Origin: Acidobacteriota bacterium
GTDB lineage: Bacteria; Acidobacteriota; Terriglobia; Acidiferrales; UBA7541
DNA length: 37,337 bases
Assembly (NCBI GenBank): GCA_003224175.1
Contig: QHYQ01000239.1
Span: 1-37,337, forward strand
Direction of reading: 5' to 3'
The notes beneath the pieces were generated by a model, which did no database searches, was not told the DNA's origin, and worked only from the letters and a program-made list of their open reading frames with translations. Both the position numbers and the translations under genes were made by a program. Positions 17,259 to 25,432 of this stretch are shown one piece after another (within the stretch, counting starts at the first letter, position 1; the number at the start of each line of letters is the position of its first letter).

Positions 17259-18161
17259 ATGAGATCCACAAACATCAATTGGAAAATGAAGGCTCTGTGG
17301 TTTCTTCTGCTATTGCTCTTGCTCTTGCTTTTGCTTCCGGCCCGGCTGGCTTGGGCCCAGGCCGATATCACTGGCGAGTGGTCGCCGAGGGTTTACAACG
17401 ACGGCATGGATGTTGGCGACTATACCGGAATCCCGCTGAATGACGCGGGGCGTCTGAGAGCCGAGAGTTGGCACCCGGATCAGATTGATCTCCCGGAAAA
17501 TATGTGCCGGCCGCACCCCATCGACATCGGACTGCGTGTTTCTGTTTCGCAGCTTTTGATTACACGGGAGCTGGATCCCGAAACAAAGCAACAGATTGGG
17601 TATCGCCTTCACGTGTCGTGGCAAGAGCCAGAGCAGGTGATCTATACGGACGATCGTCCACACCCTTCCCCTAACGCAGCTCACAGATGGTCTGGGTTTT
17701 CAACAGGGCACTGGGAAGGCAACACTCTGGTATACACGACTGATCATCTCAAGGAAGCGTATCTGACCCGCACCGGCGTTCCCCGCAGCGCCAAGTCCAA
17801 GGTGACCACGCGCATCCACCGCTACGGTAATTATTTGAACGTTACGTTTGTCATCAACGATCCGGCTTACCTGACCGAACCTTACATTCGTGAGTACAGC
17901 TGGGTTTACACACCCGACCAAGTGATCGCCCCGTTCCCCTGCGAAATGACCCCGGATGGAACCATATTGCCGGCTGGCTCCGTGCCGAATTATCTGCCGG
18001 GAAAGAACGACGTGCTCTACGACTTCGCGACTGAATACGGGATACCCCCCGAGGCTGCCTTGGGTGGCGCCGAAGAGACGTATCCCGAGTACATCAAGAA
18101 GATGAAAACCATGAAGGTCGCGCCGCGCACCACGACCACGCACTACAAGCGCGCCGGCTAG
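17259..18161 (+). CDS. secreted 'LTGxW' family protein, paralogue 2
   Basis: A 300-residue exported protein related to its upstream neighbour. The signal peptide has a long leucine run (WFLLLLLLLLLLLPARLAWAQ). The mature part starts ADITGEWSPR and has RLHVSWQEPEQVIYTDD, RWSGFSTGHWEGNTLVYTT and INDPAYLTEPY. The His-Trp-Glu-Gly block is closer to the copies at 26387 and 27521 than to paralogue 1. ATG at 17259 is preceded by TTGGAGG eight bases upstream, which excludes the longer frame that overlaps the previous gene. The gap to paralogue 1 is 25 bp, so they are probably co-transcribed. The function is unknown. The conserved beta-rich body suggests a binding fold, but that is only an impression. 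Confidence 0.78.
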   Translation: MRSTNINWKMKALWFLLLLLLLLLLLPARLAWAQADITGEWSPRVYNDGMDVGDYTGIPLNDAGRLRAESWHPDQIDLPENMCRPHPIDIGLRVSVSQLLITRELDPETKQQIGYRLHVSWQEPEQVIYTDDRPHPSPNAAHRWSGFSTGHWEGNTLVYTTDHLKEAYLTRTGVPRSAKSKVTTRIHRYGNYLNVTFVINDPAYLTEPYIREYSWVYTPDQVIAPFPCEMTPDGTILPAGSVPNYLPGKNDVLYDFATEYGIPPEAALGGAEETYPEYIKKMKTMKVAPRTTTTHYKRAG

Positions 18162-18519
18162 TCCTGCACTCCCTCTTTGAGATCGCGTTCCGCTCTGCTT
18201 CGCCGTTGGCTCGCCTGTGAACAACGCCGATTACTGGTGCAAGCTGAACTGAACGTTCCCGCAAAATAGATAGCGGCGGGTTAGAGGAATAGCCCTATGC
18301 ACCCGCGAGTTGCGAGAAACTGAGTTGAGGTCCGTCTGCTGGTGTTACTCCTCGGTCCTGTGGAGTAGACTGTCGTCAACCAAGGGCATGGCATCGGTGG
18401 TTTTCGCAATTCGCCTTGACGGTGAGTGTCACTAATCATGAGTACGAGCAAGGGGCGCTCTCGACACAGCAGCCCCGCTGCAGAGCGTCGAACAAGTTTG
18501 ATGCGGCAGTTGCACGTAC
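18162..18519. other. 358-bp intergenic region
   Basis: No gene is supported here. A TTGACG at 18416 could be a -35 box for the symporter downstream, but no good -10 follows at 16-18 bases. No terminator-like hairpin with a T run was seen after the LTGxW gene. Confidence 0.5.
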
Positions 18520-19824
18520 GTGGCTGACATCGCCGCTACGACACACGCTGCAGGAAAAGCAAATACGGGGAGGCTCGCCACCGCCAGTTCGGTGGGAACA
18601 ACCCTCGAGTGGTACGACTTCACCGTTTACAACACTCTGGCTGCACTGATTTTCAACCGCCTTTTCTTTCCGTCATTCGATCCGTTGACGGGTACCATTC
18701 TGGCATTCTCGACCTACGCGGTCGGATATGTCTCCAGACCCCTTGGAGGTGTCGTCTTCGGCCATCTCGGCGACAAGCTGGGTCGTCGGTTCGTCCTCGT
18801 GGTCACGTTGATCCTGATGGGACTCACCACCTGCCTCATGGGTTTGCTTCCGACCTACGAATCGGTGGGCATCTTGAGTCCAATTCTGCTGGTCACTCTG
18901 CGGTTCGTACAGGGCATTGCGCTGGGAGGAGAGTGGGCCGGAGCCGTCCTCATATCTTTCGAGCATGGAGCACAGGACAAGCGCGGGCGAAATGCTTCTT
19001 GGGCCCAGGTGGGCCCAGCGCTTGGGACGTTGCTCGCGACAGGCTGCATTGCTCTCATCACGTATCGGGTTTCTTCCGATGAGTTTGTCCGATGGGGCTG
19101 GCGTGTATCGTTTCTGACGAGCATTCTGTTGGTCGGCTTTGGCCTGTGGATTCGCCTAGGGGTTGAAGAGACGCCGATGTTTAAAGAGCTGGAGGAGAGC
19201 GGGGCGAAAGCCAAGGCTCCTATAGGAGACGTGTTACGGCTCTTTTGGCCGCGTTTGCTGATCGCGGGCAGCGTCCGAGTGGGATCGGACGTCCATTATT
19301 CGCTGGTGTACGTATTCATCCTTACCTACGTCACGGTTGTCTTACATCTCTCGCAAACGTTGGCGCTGGCTGCAATCATGATTGCCACCCCGATTAATGC
19401 GGTCATGATTCCGATGTTCGGGAGTCTTTCAGATCGCGTCGGGCGGCGTCCGGTCTACGGCGCCGGTGCAGTAGCGGCGATGGTGTGGGCATTTGTTTTC
19501 TTCTTCCTGATCGATACCGCTCAACCCATGCTCATTGTGTTGGCCGCTGTTGTCGGCGTCATCCTCCACGCCGCGATGTTTGGACCGCAGGCGGCCTTCG
19601 TGGTCGAACAGTTCCCCACGCGAGTGCGCTACGCTGGGTCCTCTCTAGCGTATACGCTGGCCGGTTTAGTCGGCTCCGGATTCGCACCGCTGATTATGAC
19701 GACTTTGTTCCGGGCCTATCACACGACCACCGCGATTTCATTGTATGTCCTCGCGTCGTTATGCGTGACCGGTCTAGCTCTGCTGTTCGCGCGCGAAACA
19801 GGGAAGTCTCCGCTGGAAGAATAG
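18520..19824 (+). CDS. MFS transporter, metabolite:H+ symporter (MHS) type
   Basis: A 434-residue major facilitator with about twelve hydrophobic helices in the inner membrane. The opening block SSVGTTLEWYDFTVYNTLAALIF is typical of the MHS family (shikimate, alpha-ketoglutarate, citrate and proline/betaine symporters). So is the loop 2-3 motif GHLGDKLGRRFVL, and RFVQGIALGGEWAGA follows in helix 4. MHS members import organic acids or zwitterions with protons. Position after the exported PrpD/cytochrome/MBL cluster suggests it takes up the acid released by those enzymes, which is inference. The start is a GTG at 18520 without a convincing ribosome site; the family N-terminus fits it. Confidence 0.88.
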   Translation: MADIAATTHAAGKANTGRLATASSVGTTLEWYDFTVYNTLAALIFNRLFFPSFDPLTGTILAFSTYAVGYVSRPLGGVVFGHLGDKLGRRFVLVVTLILMGLTTCLMGLLPTYESVGILSPILLVTLRFVQGIALGGEWAGAVLISFEHGAQDKRGRNASWAQVGPALGTLLATGCIALITYRVSSDEFVRWGWRVSFLTSILLVGFGLWIRLGVEETPMFKELEESGAKAKAPIGDVLRLFWPRLLIAGSVRVGSDVHYSLVYVFILTYVTVVLHLSQTLALAAIMIATPINAVMIPMFGSLSDRVGRRPVYGAGAVAAMVWAFVFFFLIDTAQPMLIVLAAVVGVILHAAMFGPQAAFVVEQFPTRVRYAGSSLAYTLAGLVGSGFAPLIMTTLFRAYHTTTAISLYVLASLCVTGLALLFARETGKSPLEE

Positions 19825-20191
19825 GAAGGCGGCACCAAGTGGCTCCGATTGAATCAGCTGGAGCAGGGGTGTTCCACTCGGCTATGGACCGCCCTCGTCC
19901 GAGGTCTGGACCGCCCCAAGGCGGATCAGCCGCGACTCCTGTTTGCCGGAACCTCAATTTTGCCGGCAATCTGGCCCATGAGGGTGTCCTAAGCCTTTCG
20001 TACTATCCCTTGTATCTCGGCTCCGTACCTGGGGGATAGTCCGTACCGCCCGCATCTCCCACTCAGAATGGCTTCAACTTACCATTAGGCCCCGCGACTC
20101 CTGCCCTTACGCTCGTTTCCGAGATGAGCGTCGTGCGAAACGGACGGAAATCACCGTTTGCGTGGCCAGTCCGCTCTTTTACAGGAGTTAG
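19825..20191. other. 367-bp intergenic region
   Basis: No coding sequence is supported. It contains two copies of TGGACCGCCC (19885-19894 and 19907-19916) and an 8-base inverted repeat at 20002-20040. AGGAG four bases before the ATG at 20192 serves the next gene. Confidence 0.5.
20002..20040. repeat. inverted repeat, 8-bp arms
   Basis: ACTATCCC (20002-20009) and GGGATAGT (20033-20040) are perfect inverted copies separated by 23 bases. There is no T run after the second arm, so a classic terminator is unlikely. It could be an operator or RNA hairpin about 150 bases before the outer-membrane protein gene. Confidence 0.4.
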
Positions 20192-21022
20192 ATGGCTGTC
20201 AAACAGATTGTTGCAGTAATTGCCCTCGCCTTTCTTGCTCGGGCAGCCCATGCGCAAACCAACCGCGACGGCGACCGCACCCAGGGTCAGGTCACTTTTG
20301 GCTTCGACGCACAGGACTTCAGCACAGGGCGCTCATCAAGCGTCGGGTCCATCGACGCCGCAGTCCGGCTTCTTCCGCGATGGACGCTCGAAGCTGTGGC
20401 GACCGGCGGCGTCTATTTTGGCGAGCGTTTTGGGGGCGGCGCTTCCTACGTCACGTTGAAACCGGACGCAAAAACATATCTGACTGCCGGAGGAAGTCGC
20501 AATTCCGACACCAACAGCACGGCAGAATGGTCGGCAAGCTTCGAGGCAGGGCGCACTCTTTACCGATCCGATCGGAATGCAATTCGCCGTCAGAGTCCGA
20601 TTCGGGCCTTGGAAACGGATCTCAATGTGAGCGAAAGAGGCTATCACCTTTCGCCGTCCATCAACATTTTGCTCGTCAATCCCACGGTGGTCGTTTACTT
20701 GCCACGAGATTGGGTGCTCACGCTCCGCGCAGGAGCGATCCGGACGACTCTCGCCGGAGCGAGCTCGTGGACTCCCTCGGGCGGCGCGAAACTCAACGTG
20801 CCGCTCACGCGGCGACTCAGCGTCTGGCCGGCGGTTTCTTTTGACTCTGAGCTTTCTAATGTTCTGCAAATCAACAACGTTTCGTCGCGAGAGTTCGGCG
20901 CCGGAGTGCACTTCTGGCTGACGAGGAGCACCAGCGCGAGTGCCTATTACTTCCGCGTTCTATATGGCGCAAATCATTTGGCCAGTGATTCCTACGGGGT
21001 ATCTTATGCTCTTCGCTTCTAA
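20192..21022 (+). CDS. outer-membrane beta-barrel protein, YaiO-like
   Basis: A 276-residue protein with a Sec signal peptide (cut near AAHAQ) and a mature part made of alternating amphipathic strands, ending SYGVSYALRF. The terminal Phe after alternating hydrophobics is the usual sorting signal of outer-membrane barrels. The pattern of short strands, SWTPSGGAKLNVPLTRRLSV and FYFR-type ends recalls the YaiO family, which often accompanies glycosyltransferases. Here it overlaps a family-2 glycosyltransferase gene by 17 bases with the chosen start. AGGAG precedes the ATG by four bases. A role as export pore or partner for a surface glycan is inferred from context. Another small porin-like barrel is the alternative. 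Confidence 0.75.
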   Translation: MAVKQIVAVIALAFLARAAHAQTNRDGDRTQGQVTFGFDAQDFSTGRSSSVGSIDAAVRLLPRWTLEAVATGGVYFGERFGGGASYVTLKPDAKTYLTAGGSRNSDTNSTAEWSASFEAGRTLYRSDRNAIRRQSPIRALETDLNVSERGYHLSPSINILLVNPTVVVYLPRDWVLTLRAGAIRTTLAGASSWTPSGGAKLNVPLTRRLSVWPAVSFDSELSNVLQINNVSSREFGAGVHFWLTRSTSASAYYFRVLYGANHLASDSYGVSYALRF

Positions 21023-22436
21023 CACCATCGGACCCGTCATCGCCCGCGCGAACTGGGTGTTCTTCTGGTACTACGCCGGCAGCATGATCAGCTACATCGT
21101 GCTGATGATCCTGGCGTGGCGGTACAGCAAGCGCCATGGCGAGGAGACGTGCGTCCGGGATCTGGCGGTGTCACGCCTTTTCCTGCCGCGAGTCACCATC
21201 GTCGCTCCGGCCAAGAACGAGGAAGCGTGCATCCTCGGCGCAGCTCAGTCCTTCTTGGCCATGGACTACCCGAACCTGGAAGTCTTGTTCGTAGACGATG
21301 AAAGTACCGATTCGACGTTTGAATTGCTTCAAAAAACGTACTGCCTGAAGCTCGACGATTCGCCTGTTGTGTCCACGCTGCCGCACAGACGGATTCTGAG
21401 CGTTTGGCGCAGTTCCAGCGATCCGCGGCTCGTCGTCGTTCGGAAGCTGAGCGCGGGATTCAAGGGGGATGCCACCAACGCTGGCCTGGAAATCGCCTCC
21501 GGTGAATATACGCTCGTGACGGATACGGATAGCCTGCCCGAAAAGCAAGCCGTGCGGCGCATGATATCCGTCGTCCTGGAAGACCCTGCTACCGTTGCAG
21601 TCGGCGGCAATATCCATGCGGTGAACGGCTGTGATGTCGCGCGAGGTCAGCTTCGCGCGATCCATTCTCCACGCCATTATTTCGAAGTCGCACAGGTCAT
21701 TGAATATGCTCGCGCCTTCTTTATGTCCAGGCTGGGATGGTCGTTTTTGAACATGACCCCGATCATCTCGGGACCTCTGGGATTATTCCGTACCGACGTG
21801 CTGCGAGCCGTCGGCGGCTACGCCAACGTCCTGGCGGACGACCTGGACATGACCTTCAAGATCCACCGCCATATCCTCGCCAACAATTTGCCCAACCGCA
21901 TTCGCTTTGCTCCCGATGCAAAGGTGTGGACTGAAGTCCCCTCAAATTACCGATACGTCGCCAGCCAGCGAGCGCGCTGGCATAACAGCCTTTGCGACGT
22001 GTTATGGCGTTTCCGGTCAATGCTCTTCCGGCCACAGTACGGGCGAATCGGTTTTGTCCTGCTGCCGTGGCTATGGATTTACGAATTGCTTGCACCCCTT
22101 GTGGAAGCGATTGCCTGGATTTCTGTCGGCCTGGCCGCAATCGTTGGTTGTCTGAACTGGCGGCTGGCACCGGTGGTCCTTGGCGGGGGCTATGCGTTAA
22201 CCATCCTCCTGTCCGTCCTTTCGATTCGCCAGAGTGAGCGGCGATACCCTCGATACACTGCGCCCGATAGGATGAGATTGATGCTTCAGGCAGCGCTGGA
22301 AGTCTTTCCGTTCCGATTTATGTACCTCTTCTGGCGGCTGCGCGGACAAGTCAATTATTTCCGAGGAGACCGGCGCTGGCAGCCTATACCTCGCGTCGGT
22401 TTTGAACACGTGGAAGATCGAAAGGGAGCCGATTGA
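21006..22436 (+). CDS. processive family 2 glycosyltransferase (membrane glycan synthase)
   Basis: An inner-membrane GT2 enzyme of 476 residues with the cellulose/hyaluronan/NodC-like layout: an N-terminal helix, the GT-A domain, then several C-terminal helices. The processive motifs are present: VDDES (DD at 97-98), TDTDS (DxD, 173-175), LADDLD (277-282) and QRARW (321-325). It should polymerise a nucleotide sugar and pass the chain through the membrane. ATG at 21006 was chosen because a GTG at 20940 would overlap the barrel gene by 83 bases; GGGG lies before 21006. Next come a sugar epimerase and, upstream, an outer-membrane barrel, which together suggest an exopolysaccharide unit. The sugar used is unknown; no PilZ domain is visible. 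Confidence 0.87.
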   Translation: MLFASNTIGPVIARANWVFFWYYAGSMISYIVLMILAWRYSKRHGEETCVRDLAVSRLFLPRVTIVAPAKNEEACILGAAQSFLAMDYPNLEVLFVDDESTDSTFELLQKTYCLKLDDSPVVSTLPHRRILSVWRSSSDPRLVVVRKLSAGFKGDATNAGLEIASGEYTLVTDTDSLPEKQAVRRMISVVLEDPATVAVGGNIHAVNGCDVARGQLRAIHSPRHYFEVAQVIEYARAFFMSRLGWSFLNMTPIISGPLGLFRTDVLRAVGGYANVLADDLDMTFKIHRHILANNLPNRIRFAPDAKVWTEVPSNYRYVASQRARWHNSLCDVLWRFRSMLFRPQYGRIGFVLLPWLWIYELLAPLVEAIAWISVGLAAIVGCLNWRLAPVVLGGGYALTILLSVLSIRQSERRYPRYTAPDRMRLMLQAALEVFPFRFMYLFWRLRGQVNYFRGDRRWQPIPRVGFEHVEDRKGAD

Positions 22437-22438
22437 AA

Positions 22439-23413
22439 ATGCGCTTCCTCATCACGGGCGGTGCAGGCTTTATCGGTTCCCATCTCGCGGAACGGCTCGT
22501 CCAACGCGGCGACAGCGTCAGCGTCCTCGATAACCTATCCACAGGGAGTCTCGAGAACATCGAGCACTTGGTGGATACCGGCCAGGTGGATTTTCATTTG
22601 GGGAGCATCCAAGTTCCCTATGCCGTCGAAAAACTGGTGGACGAGGCCGATTTCGTCGTGCACCTGGCTGCCGCGCTGGGCGTAAAACTGATATTGGAAA
22701 AACCGGTCGAATCCATAGAAACAAACGTAACGGGCACGCAGATCGTGCTCGAAGCTGCAGCCAGGAACCGTACTCCTGTTCTCATCGCATCTACATCGGA
22801 AGTCTATGGTAAGAGCAACAAGATTCCCTTCTGCGAGGATGACGACGTGGTTCTCGGCCCGACGCGAAAGAGCCGATGGAGCTACGCCGCTTCAAAAATG
22901 CTGGATGAGTGTTTGGCTCTGTCTTACTGGGAAGAGAAACAGCTGCCAACAATTGTAGTGCGTTTCTTCAACACGGTGGGGCCCAGGCAGAACGCGCGTT
23001 ACGGCATGGTGCTCCCAACGTTTGTTCAGCAGGCCCTCGAAGAAGCCCCGATCACGATCCATGGGGACGGCAAGCAATCGCGCTGTTTCTGCGATGTCCG
23101 AGACACGGTGGAAGCGGTCACAAAGCTGATTGATGCGCAAGCCTTCGGGGAGGTCTTCAACATTGGCAGCACGCAGGAGATTTCGATCGAAGACCTGGCG
23201 ATGCTCGTCCGGCAGCGCGTCGATAGCCGTTCTCAGATTTTGTACACACCGTACGATCAAGCGTATGGGCGCGGGTACGAAGATGTACAGCGGCGCGTTC
23301 CCTCGGTCGACAAGTTACACGGGGTCACCGGATTCCGGCCGAAGATCACGCTGCCAGAGATCATCGACCGCACTGCAGCTCATCTTCGTTCCGCAATGAC
23401 TGAAGTGATCTGA
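22439..23413 (+). CDS. NAD-dependent sugar nucleotide epimerase/dehydratase (extended SDR)
   Basis: A 324-residue extended short-chain dehydrogenase related to UDP-glucose 4-epimerase and UDP-glucuronate decarboxylase. It has the Rossmann motif GGAGFIGS near the N-terminus, VLDNLSTG (the acidic residue that favours NAD), the ASTSEVYG strand and the catalytic YAASK (Tyr-x-x-x-Lys), followed by VVRFFNTVGPRQ and FCDVRDTVEA. ATG at 22439 is preferred to the TTG at 22433 that overlaps the upstream stop; GGGAG lies ten bases before it. It is coupled to the glycosyltransferase and probably supplies its sugar nucleotide. The exact reaction (4-epimerase, decarboxylase or dehydratase) cannot be decided by reading alone. 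Confidence 0.9.
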   Translation: MRFLITGGAGFIGSHLAERLVQRGDSVSVLDNLSTGSLENIEHLVDTGQVDFHLGSIQVPYAVEKLVDEADFVVHLAAALGVKLILEKPVESIETNVTGTQIVLEAAARNRTPVLIASTSEVYGKSNKIPFCEDDDVVLGPTRKSRWSYAASKMLDECLALSYWEEKQLPTIVVRFFNTVGPRQNARYGMVLPTFVQQALEEAPITIHGDGKQSRCFCDVRDTVEAVTKLIDAQAFGEVFNIGSTQEISIEDLAMLVRQRVDSRSQILYTPYDQAYGRGYEDVQRRVPSVDKLHGVTGFRPKITLPEIIDRTAAHLRSAMTEVI

Positions 23414-23525
23414 TACGTGTTCACGAATCCAGGGACGACCAGGACCCTGTCGTTACCCTGTCTGCATATCGATTCGCGTCAGATTTGCGATGCCGAGTGG
23501 CGCCATATGTGGACGGATTAATGAC

Positions 23526-23545
23526 TCCTTGCGGGAGCGCAAGGA
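23526..23545. repeat. perfect 8-bp hairpin with GGAG loop
   Basis: TCCTTGCG (23526-23533) and CGCAAGGA (23538-23545) form a perfect stem around GGAG. It lies 113 bases after the epimerase stop. No T run follows, so it is not a standard intrinsic terminator. The rest of the 279-bp spacer holds a short CTAG-AAG-CTAG palindrome (23553-23563) and no convincing gene. Confidence 0.5.
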
Positions 23546-23661
23546 TCACGCGCTAGAAGCTAGTCAAAATTCGGACCAAGAGGCCAGCGCCGAATCTGCA
23601 GGACATGCACAAGAGGGTGCCGATGATTTCGGACTTTCATTGTCTGTTTTCTCTCTCTATC

Positions 23662-23686
23662 GGAATCGCCTTTATTCCAAAGGAGG
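23662..23686 (+). promoter_or_regulatory. strong ribosome binding site with two competing short hairpins
   Basis: AAAGGAGG (23679-23686) stands six bases before the GTG at 23693 and fixes that start. CCTTT (23669-23673) can pair with AAAGG of the ribosome site. Alternatively GGAAT (23662-23666) can pair with ATTCC (23674-23678), which leaves the site free. The two pairings exclude each other. Each stem is only five base pairs, so chance is possible. Confidence 0.4.
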
Positions 23687-23692
23687 CTTCTA

Positions 23693-23947
23693 GTGGAACG
23701 TTTGACGACTAGGACGAGCACCGTTGGCGAACGCGCTTGCGCCGGTTGCAATACGGATATCACTCCTGCCGACCCGCGCTGGATCGGGGAAGGCCAACAC
23801 ATCTCTCACGAGACCTTTTTCTTCCACGATAACCGCTGCCTGGAACGATTGCTGAATCGGGAATACGCGGAATATCTCCACAAGAAGAAGCTCGATTTTC
23901 GTCAGGAGTTCCATCGCGCCAAGGTCGAAGGGCCTGCAGCAACATGA
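23693..23947 (+). CDS. small Cys/His (treble-clef-like) protein
   Basis: An 84-residue protein with GTG start and a near-perfect Shine-Dalgarno six bases upstream, which is the main support for it being real. It has a CAGC knuckle (C16, C19), then I-T, and later H36, H39, H45 and C49 in HETFFFHDNRC, a spacing that could form a single zinc site. The C-terminal half is a charged helix. No signal peptide or membrane helix is seen, so it should be cytoplasmic. It resembles the next small gene in the order CxxC-x3-IT, FH and a late Cys. The function is unknown; zinc-dependent protein or nucleic-acid binding is a reasonable guess given the sigma factor downstream. Confidence 0.65.
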   Translation: MERLTTRTSTVGERACAGCNTDITPADPRWIGEGQHISHETFFFHDNRCLERLLNREYAEYLHKKKLDFRQEFHRAKVEGPAAT

Positions 23948-24041
23948 GCTTAAAACCGTCATTTCATTTCTCCCGTTCGTCCCGCGGGGAGTCCCCATCC
24001 GGCTTCCCCAAGTCCAACCCTCGACCCACCCGGAGGTTGCC

Positions 24042-24236
24042 ATGACCTGCCAGTTATGTGGAGAGGAGATTACCGGCTCTTATGCCCGATTCAAGAAATT
24101 CGGCTCTGACCAGTACATGACCTTCCACGCCGACAACGACGCCAACGGTCGCGCCCACTCTTGCTGGGAAATGTGGATGCAACGAAATTCCCCATACCCC
24201 AAAACCTCTACTGACTCACCGATCTCCCCTCCATGA
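24042..24236 (+). CDS. small Cys/His protein coupled to ECF sigma factor
   Basis: A 64-residue protein beginning MTCQLCGEEIT, with a CxxC knuckle (C3, C6) and later H29, H39 and C41. GGAGG lies six bases before the ATG, and the stop overlaps the ATG of the sigma factor (ATGA), so the two are translationally coupled. It looks like a shortened relative of the protein at 23693 (both have CxxC-x3-IT, an FH pair and a terminal Cys). A zinc-binding modulator of the sigma factor is an attractive idea, but it lacks the HxxxCxxC pattern of ZAS anti-sigma factors and has no membrane helix. Function otherwise unknown. Confidence 0.65.
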   Translation: MTCQLCGEEITGSYARFKKFGSDQYMTFHADNDANGRAHSCWEMWMQRNSPYPKTSTDSPISPP

Positions 24237-24832
24237 TCAACAAGAGACACGCTCAACTGGTCGAGCCTTCGCGGGAACGCGTATATCGCCTAGCTCTGCG
24301 CATCACACGCAACACTGAGGACGCGGAAGATGCTCAGCAGGAAACCATGCTGAAAGTGTACCGCAAGATCGGGCAGTTCGAAGGGCGCTCCAGTCTAACT
24401 ACCTGGATTTCGCGCATCGCCATTAACGAAGCGTTGATGTGCCTTCGCAGGAGGCGAAGCGCTTTGCATGTTGCTCTGGAAGAAGCAATACCGCCCGCCG
24501 ATGAGACCCCGGCCAGAAACGATTTTCAATCAGCCATCGAGGGACCTGAAGCGGCGTATTCGCGCAGGGAACTCAGGGACCTGTTGACGCGCGCCATCGG
24601 GACTCTCCGTCCCGCGTACCGCGTGGTATTCCTGTTGCGAGCTATCGAGCAGTTGTCGACCACCGAGACGGCACAAGTTCTGCACATTTCGGTTAGCGCT
24701 GTAAAGACTCGAATATACCGGGCACGCAGTGAACTCCGGGATTACCTGCGGAACGCGCGCACGGCTGCGACGAACGGAATGGCAAAGCGCAATTCTGATC
24801 GGCAGCCGTTTCATGAAGGGTGGCTGATCTGA
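24233..24832 (+). CDS. ECF (group 4) RNA polymerase sigma factor
   Basis: A 199-residue sigma factor with the two essential regions. Sigma-2 (about 10-75) has RITRNTEDAEDAQQETMLKVY and GRSSLTTWISRIAINEAL. Sigma-4 (about 112-172) has RPAYRVVFLLRAIEQLSTTE and the helix-turn-helix HISVSAVKTRIYRAR. The C-terminal 27 residues are extra and basic. Its ATG overlaps the stop of the small Cys/His gene, and no recognisable anti-sigma gene follows: the next DNA is a transposase remnant. Regulation may therefore come from the upstream small proteins or an unlinked factor. The target promoters cannot be read from this window. Confidence 0.9.
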   Translation: MINKRHAQLVEPSRERVYRLALRITRNTEDAEDAQQETMLKVYRKIGQFEGRSSLTTWISRIAINEALMCLRRRRSALHVALEEAIPPADETPARNDFQSAIEGPEAAYSRRELRDLLTRAIGTLRPAYRVVFLLRAIEQLSTTETAQVLHISVSAVKTRIYRARSELRDYLRNARTAATNGMAKRNSDRQPFHEGWLI

Positions 24833-24921
24833 TCGGGGCACTGGCAGAACCCTAGGACGATCGCGTCATGCTGTCCATATTTCGCACGGGGATCTGAGTT
24901 CCCGCTTTCCGGCCCCCATCG

Positions 24922-25431
24922 TGGGATTGCCACCAGCAGCAGATCGTAGCGGCGGCCGTCTTCCAACCAGGCGGGCGCGCTGCCGTCCAGATGCAAGAGC
25001 ATCCCGGGTAATGGCCGACGCGGCCGTCGGCGACGATGCACTCCGCCGGGCCCGGCGCACCAGACCCGCTCCCTGCAGCGCCGACTTCACACAGGTATGG
25101 CTGAGCACGATGCCATGCTCTTCCTGCAGCTTCTCGTGCGCACGTTGAAATCGAAATAGTGCTCTCGGTATAGGGCCAGCACGCGCTCGATCTCTGCCGG
25201 CGGTACGCGCCGCGGACTGGGACGGCCGCGCCGTCGATCCCACAGCCAGTCGTAGCTGAATTTCTCGTAACGTCGATGCCAGCGCCGCATCTGCCAGTCA
25301 CTGATGCCGATAATCTCCGCCGCTTGCCACCAGGTAATGCGCTTGGCCATGGCTCGCAGAACCACTTCCTGACTTTTCATCGCCCGCTCCGCGACAGCCG
25401 TCGGTATCACTCCCATGCCTTCCTCCGGCAC
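24922..25431 (-). pseudogene. ISNCY-type transposase remnant (frameshifted, 3' truncated)
   Basis: Read on the minus strand from a GTG at 25431, the start MPEEGMGVIPTAVAERAMKS and the helix-turn-helix segment WWQAAEIIGISDWQMRRWH match the N-terminus of ISNCY transposases. The match leaves frame near 25142, continues in a second frame (AHEKLQEEHGIVLSH, then VKSALQGAGLVRRARR), and shifts again near 25041 into RRRRPRRPLPGMLLHLDGS. It dies out around 24922 at the start of the catalytic domain. So at least two frameshifts exist and most of the catalytic part is missing. No terminal inverted repeats were found. It cannot encode an active transposase. The family name is from memory of the motif. Confidence 0.75.
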
Positions 25432-25432
25432 G

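Noticed and set aside
18416-18446. TTGACG as a promoter for the symporter
   Set aside because: No acceptable -10 hexamer follows at normal spacing, so it was not listed as a promoter.
23490-23693. 67-codon plus-strand frame before the first small Cys/His gene
   Set aside because: No ribosome site before its ATG, no recognisable motif, and it overlaps the strong Shine-Dalgarno of the next gene and the hairpins there.
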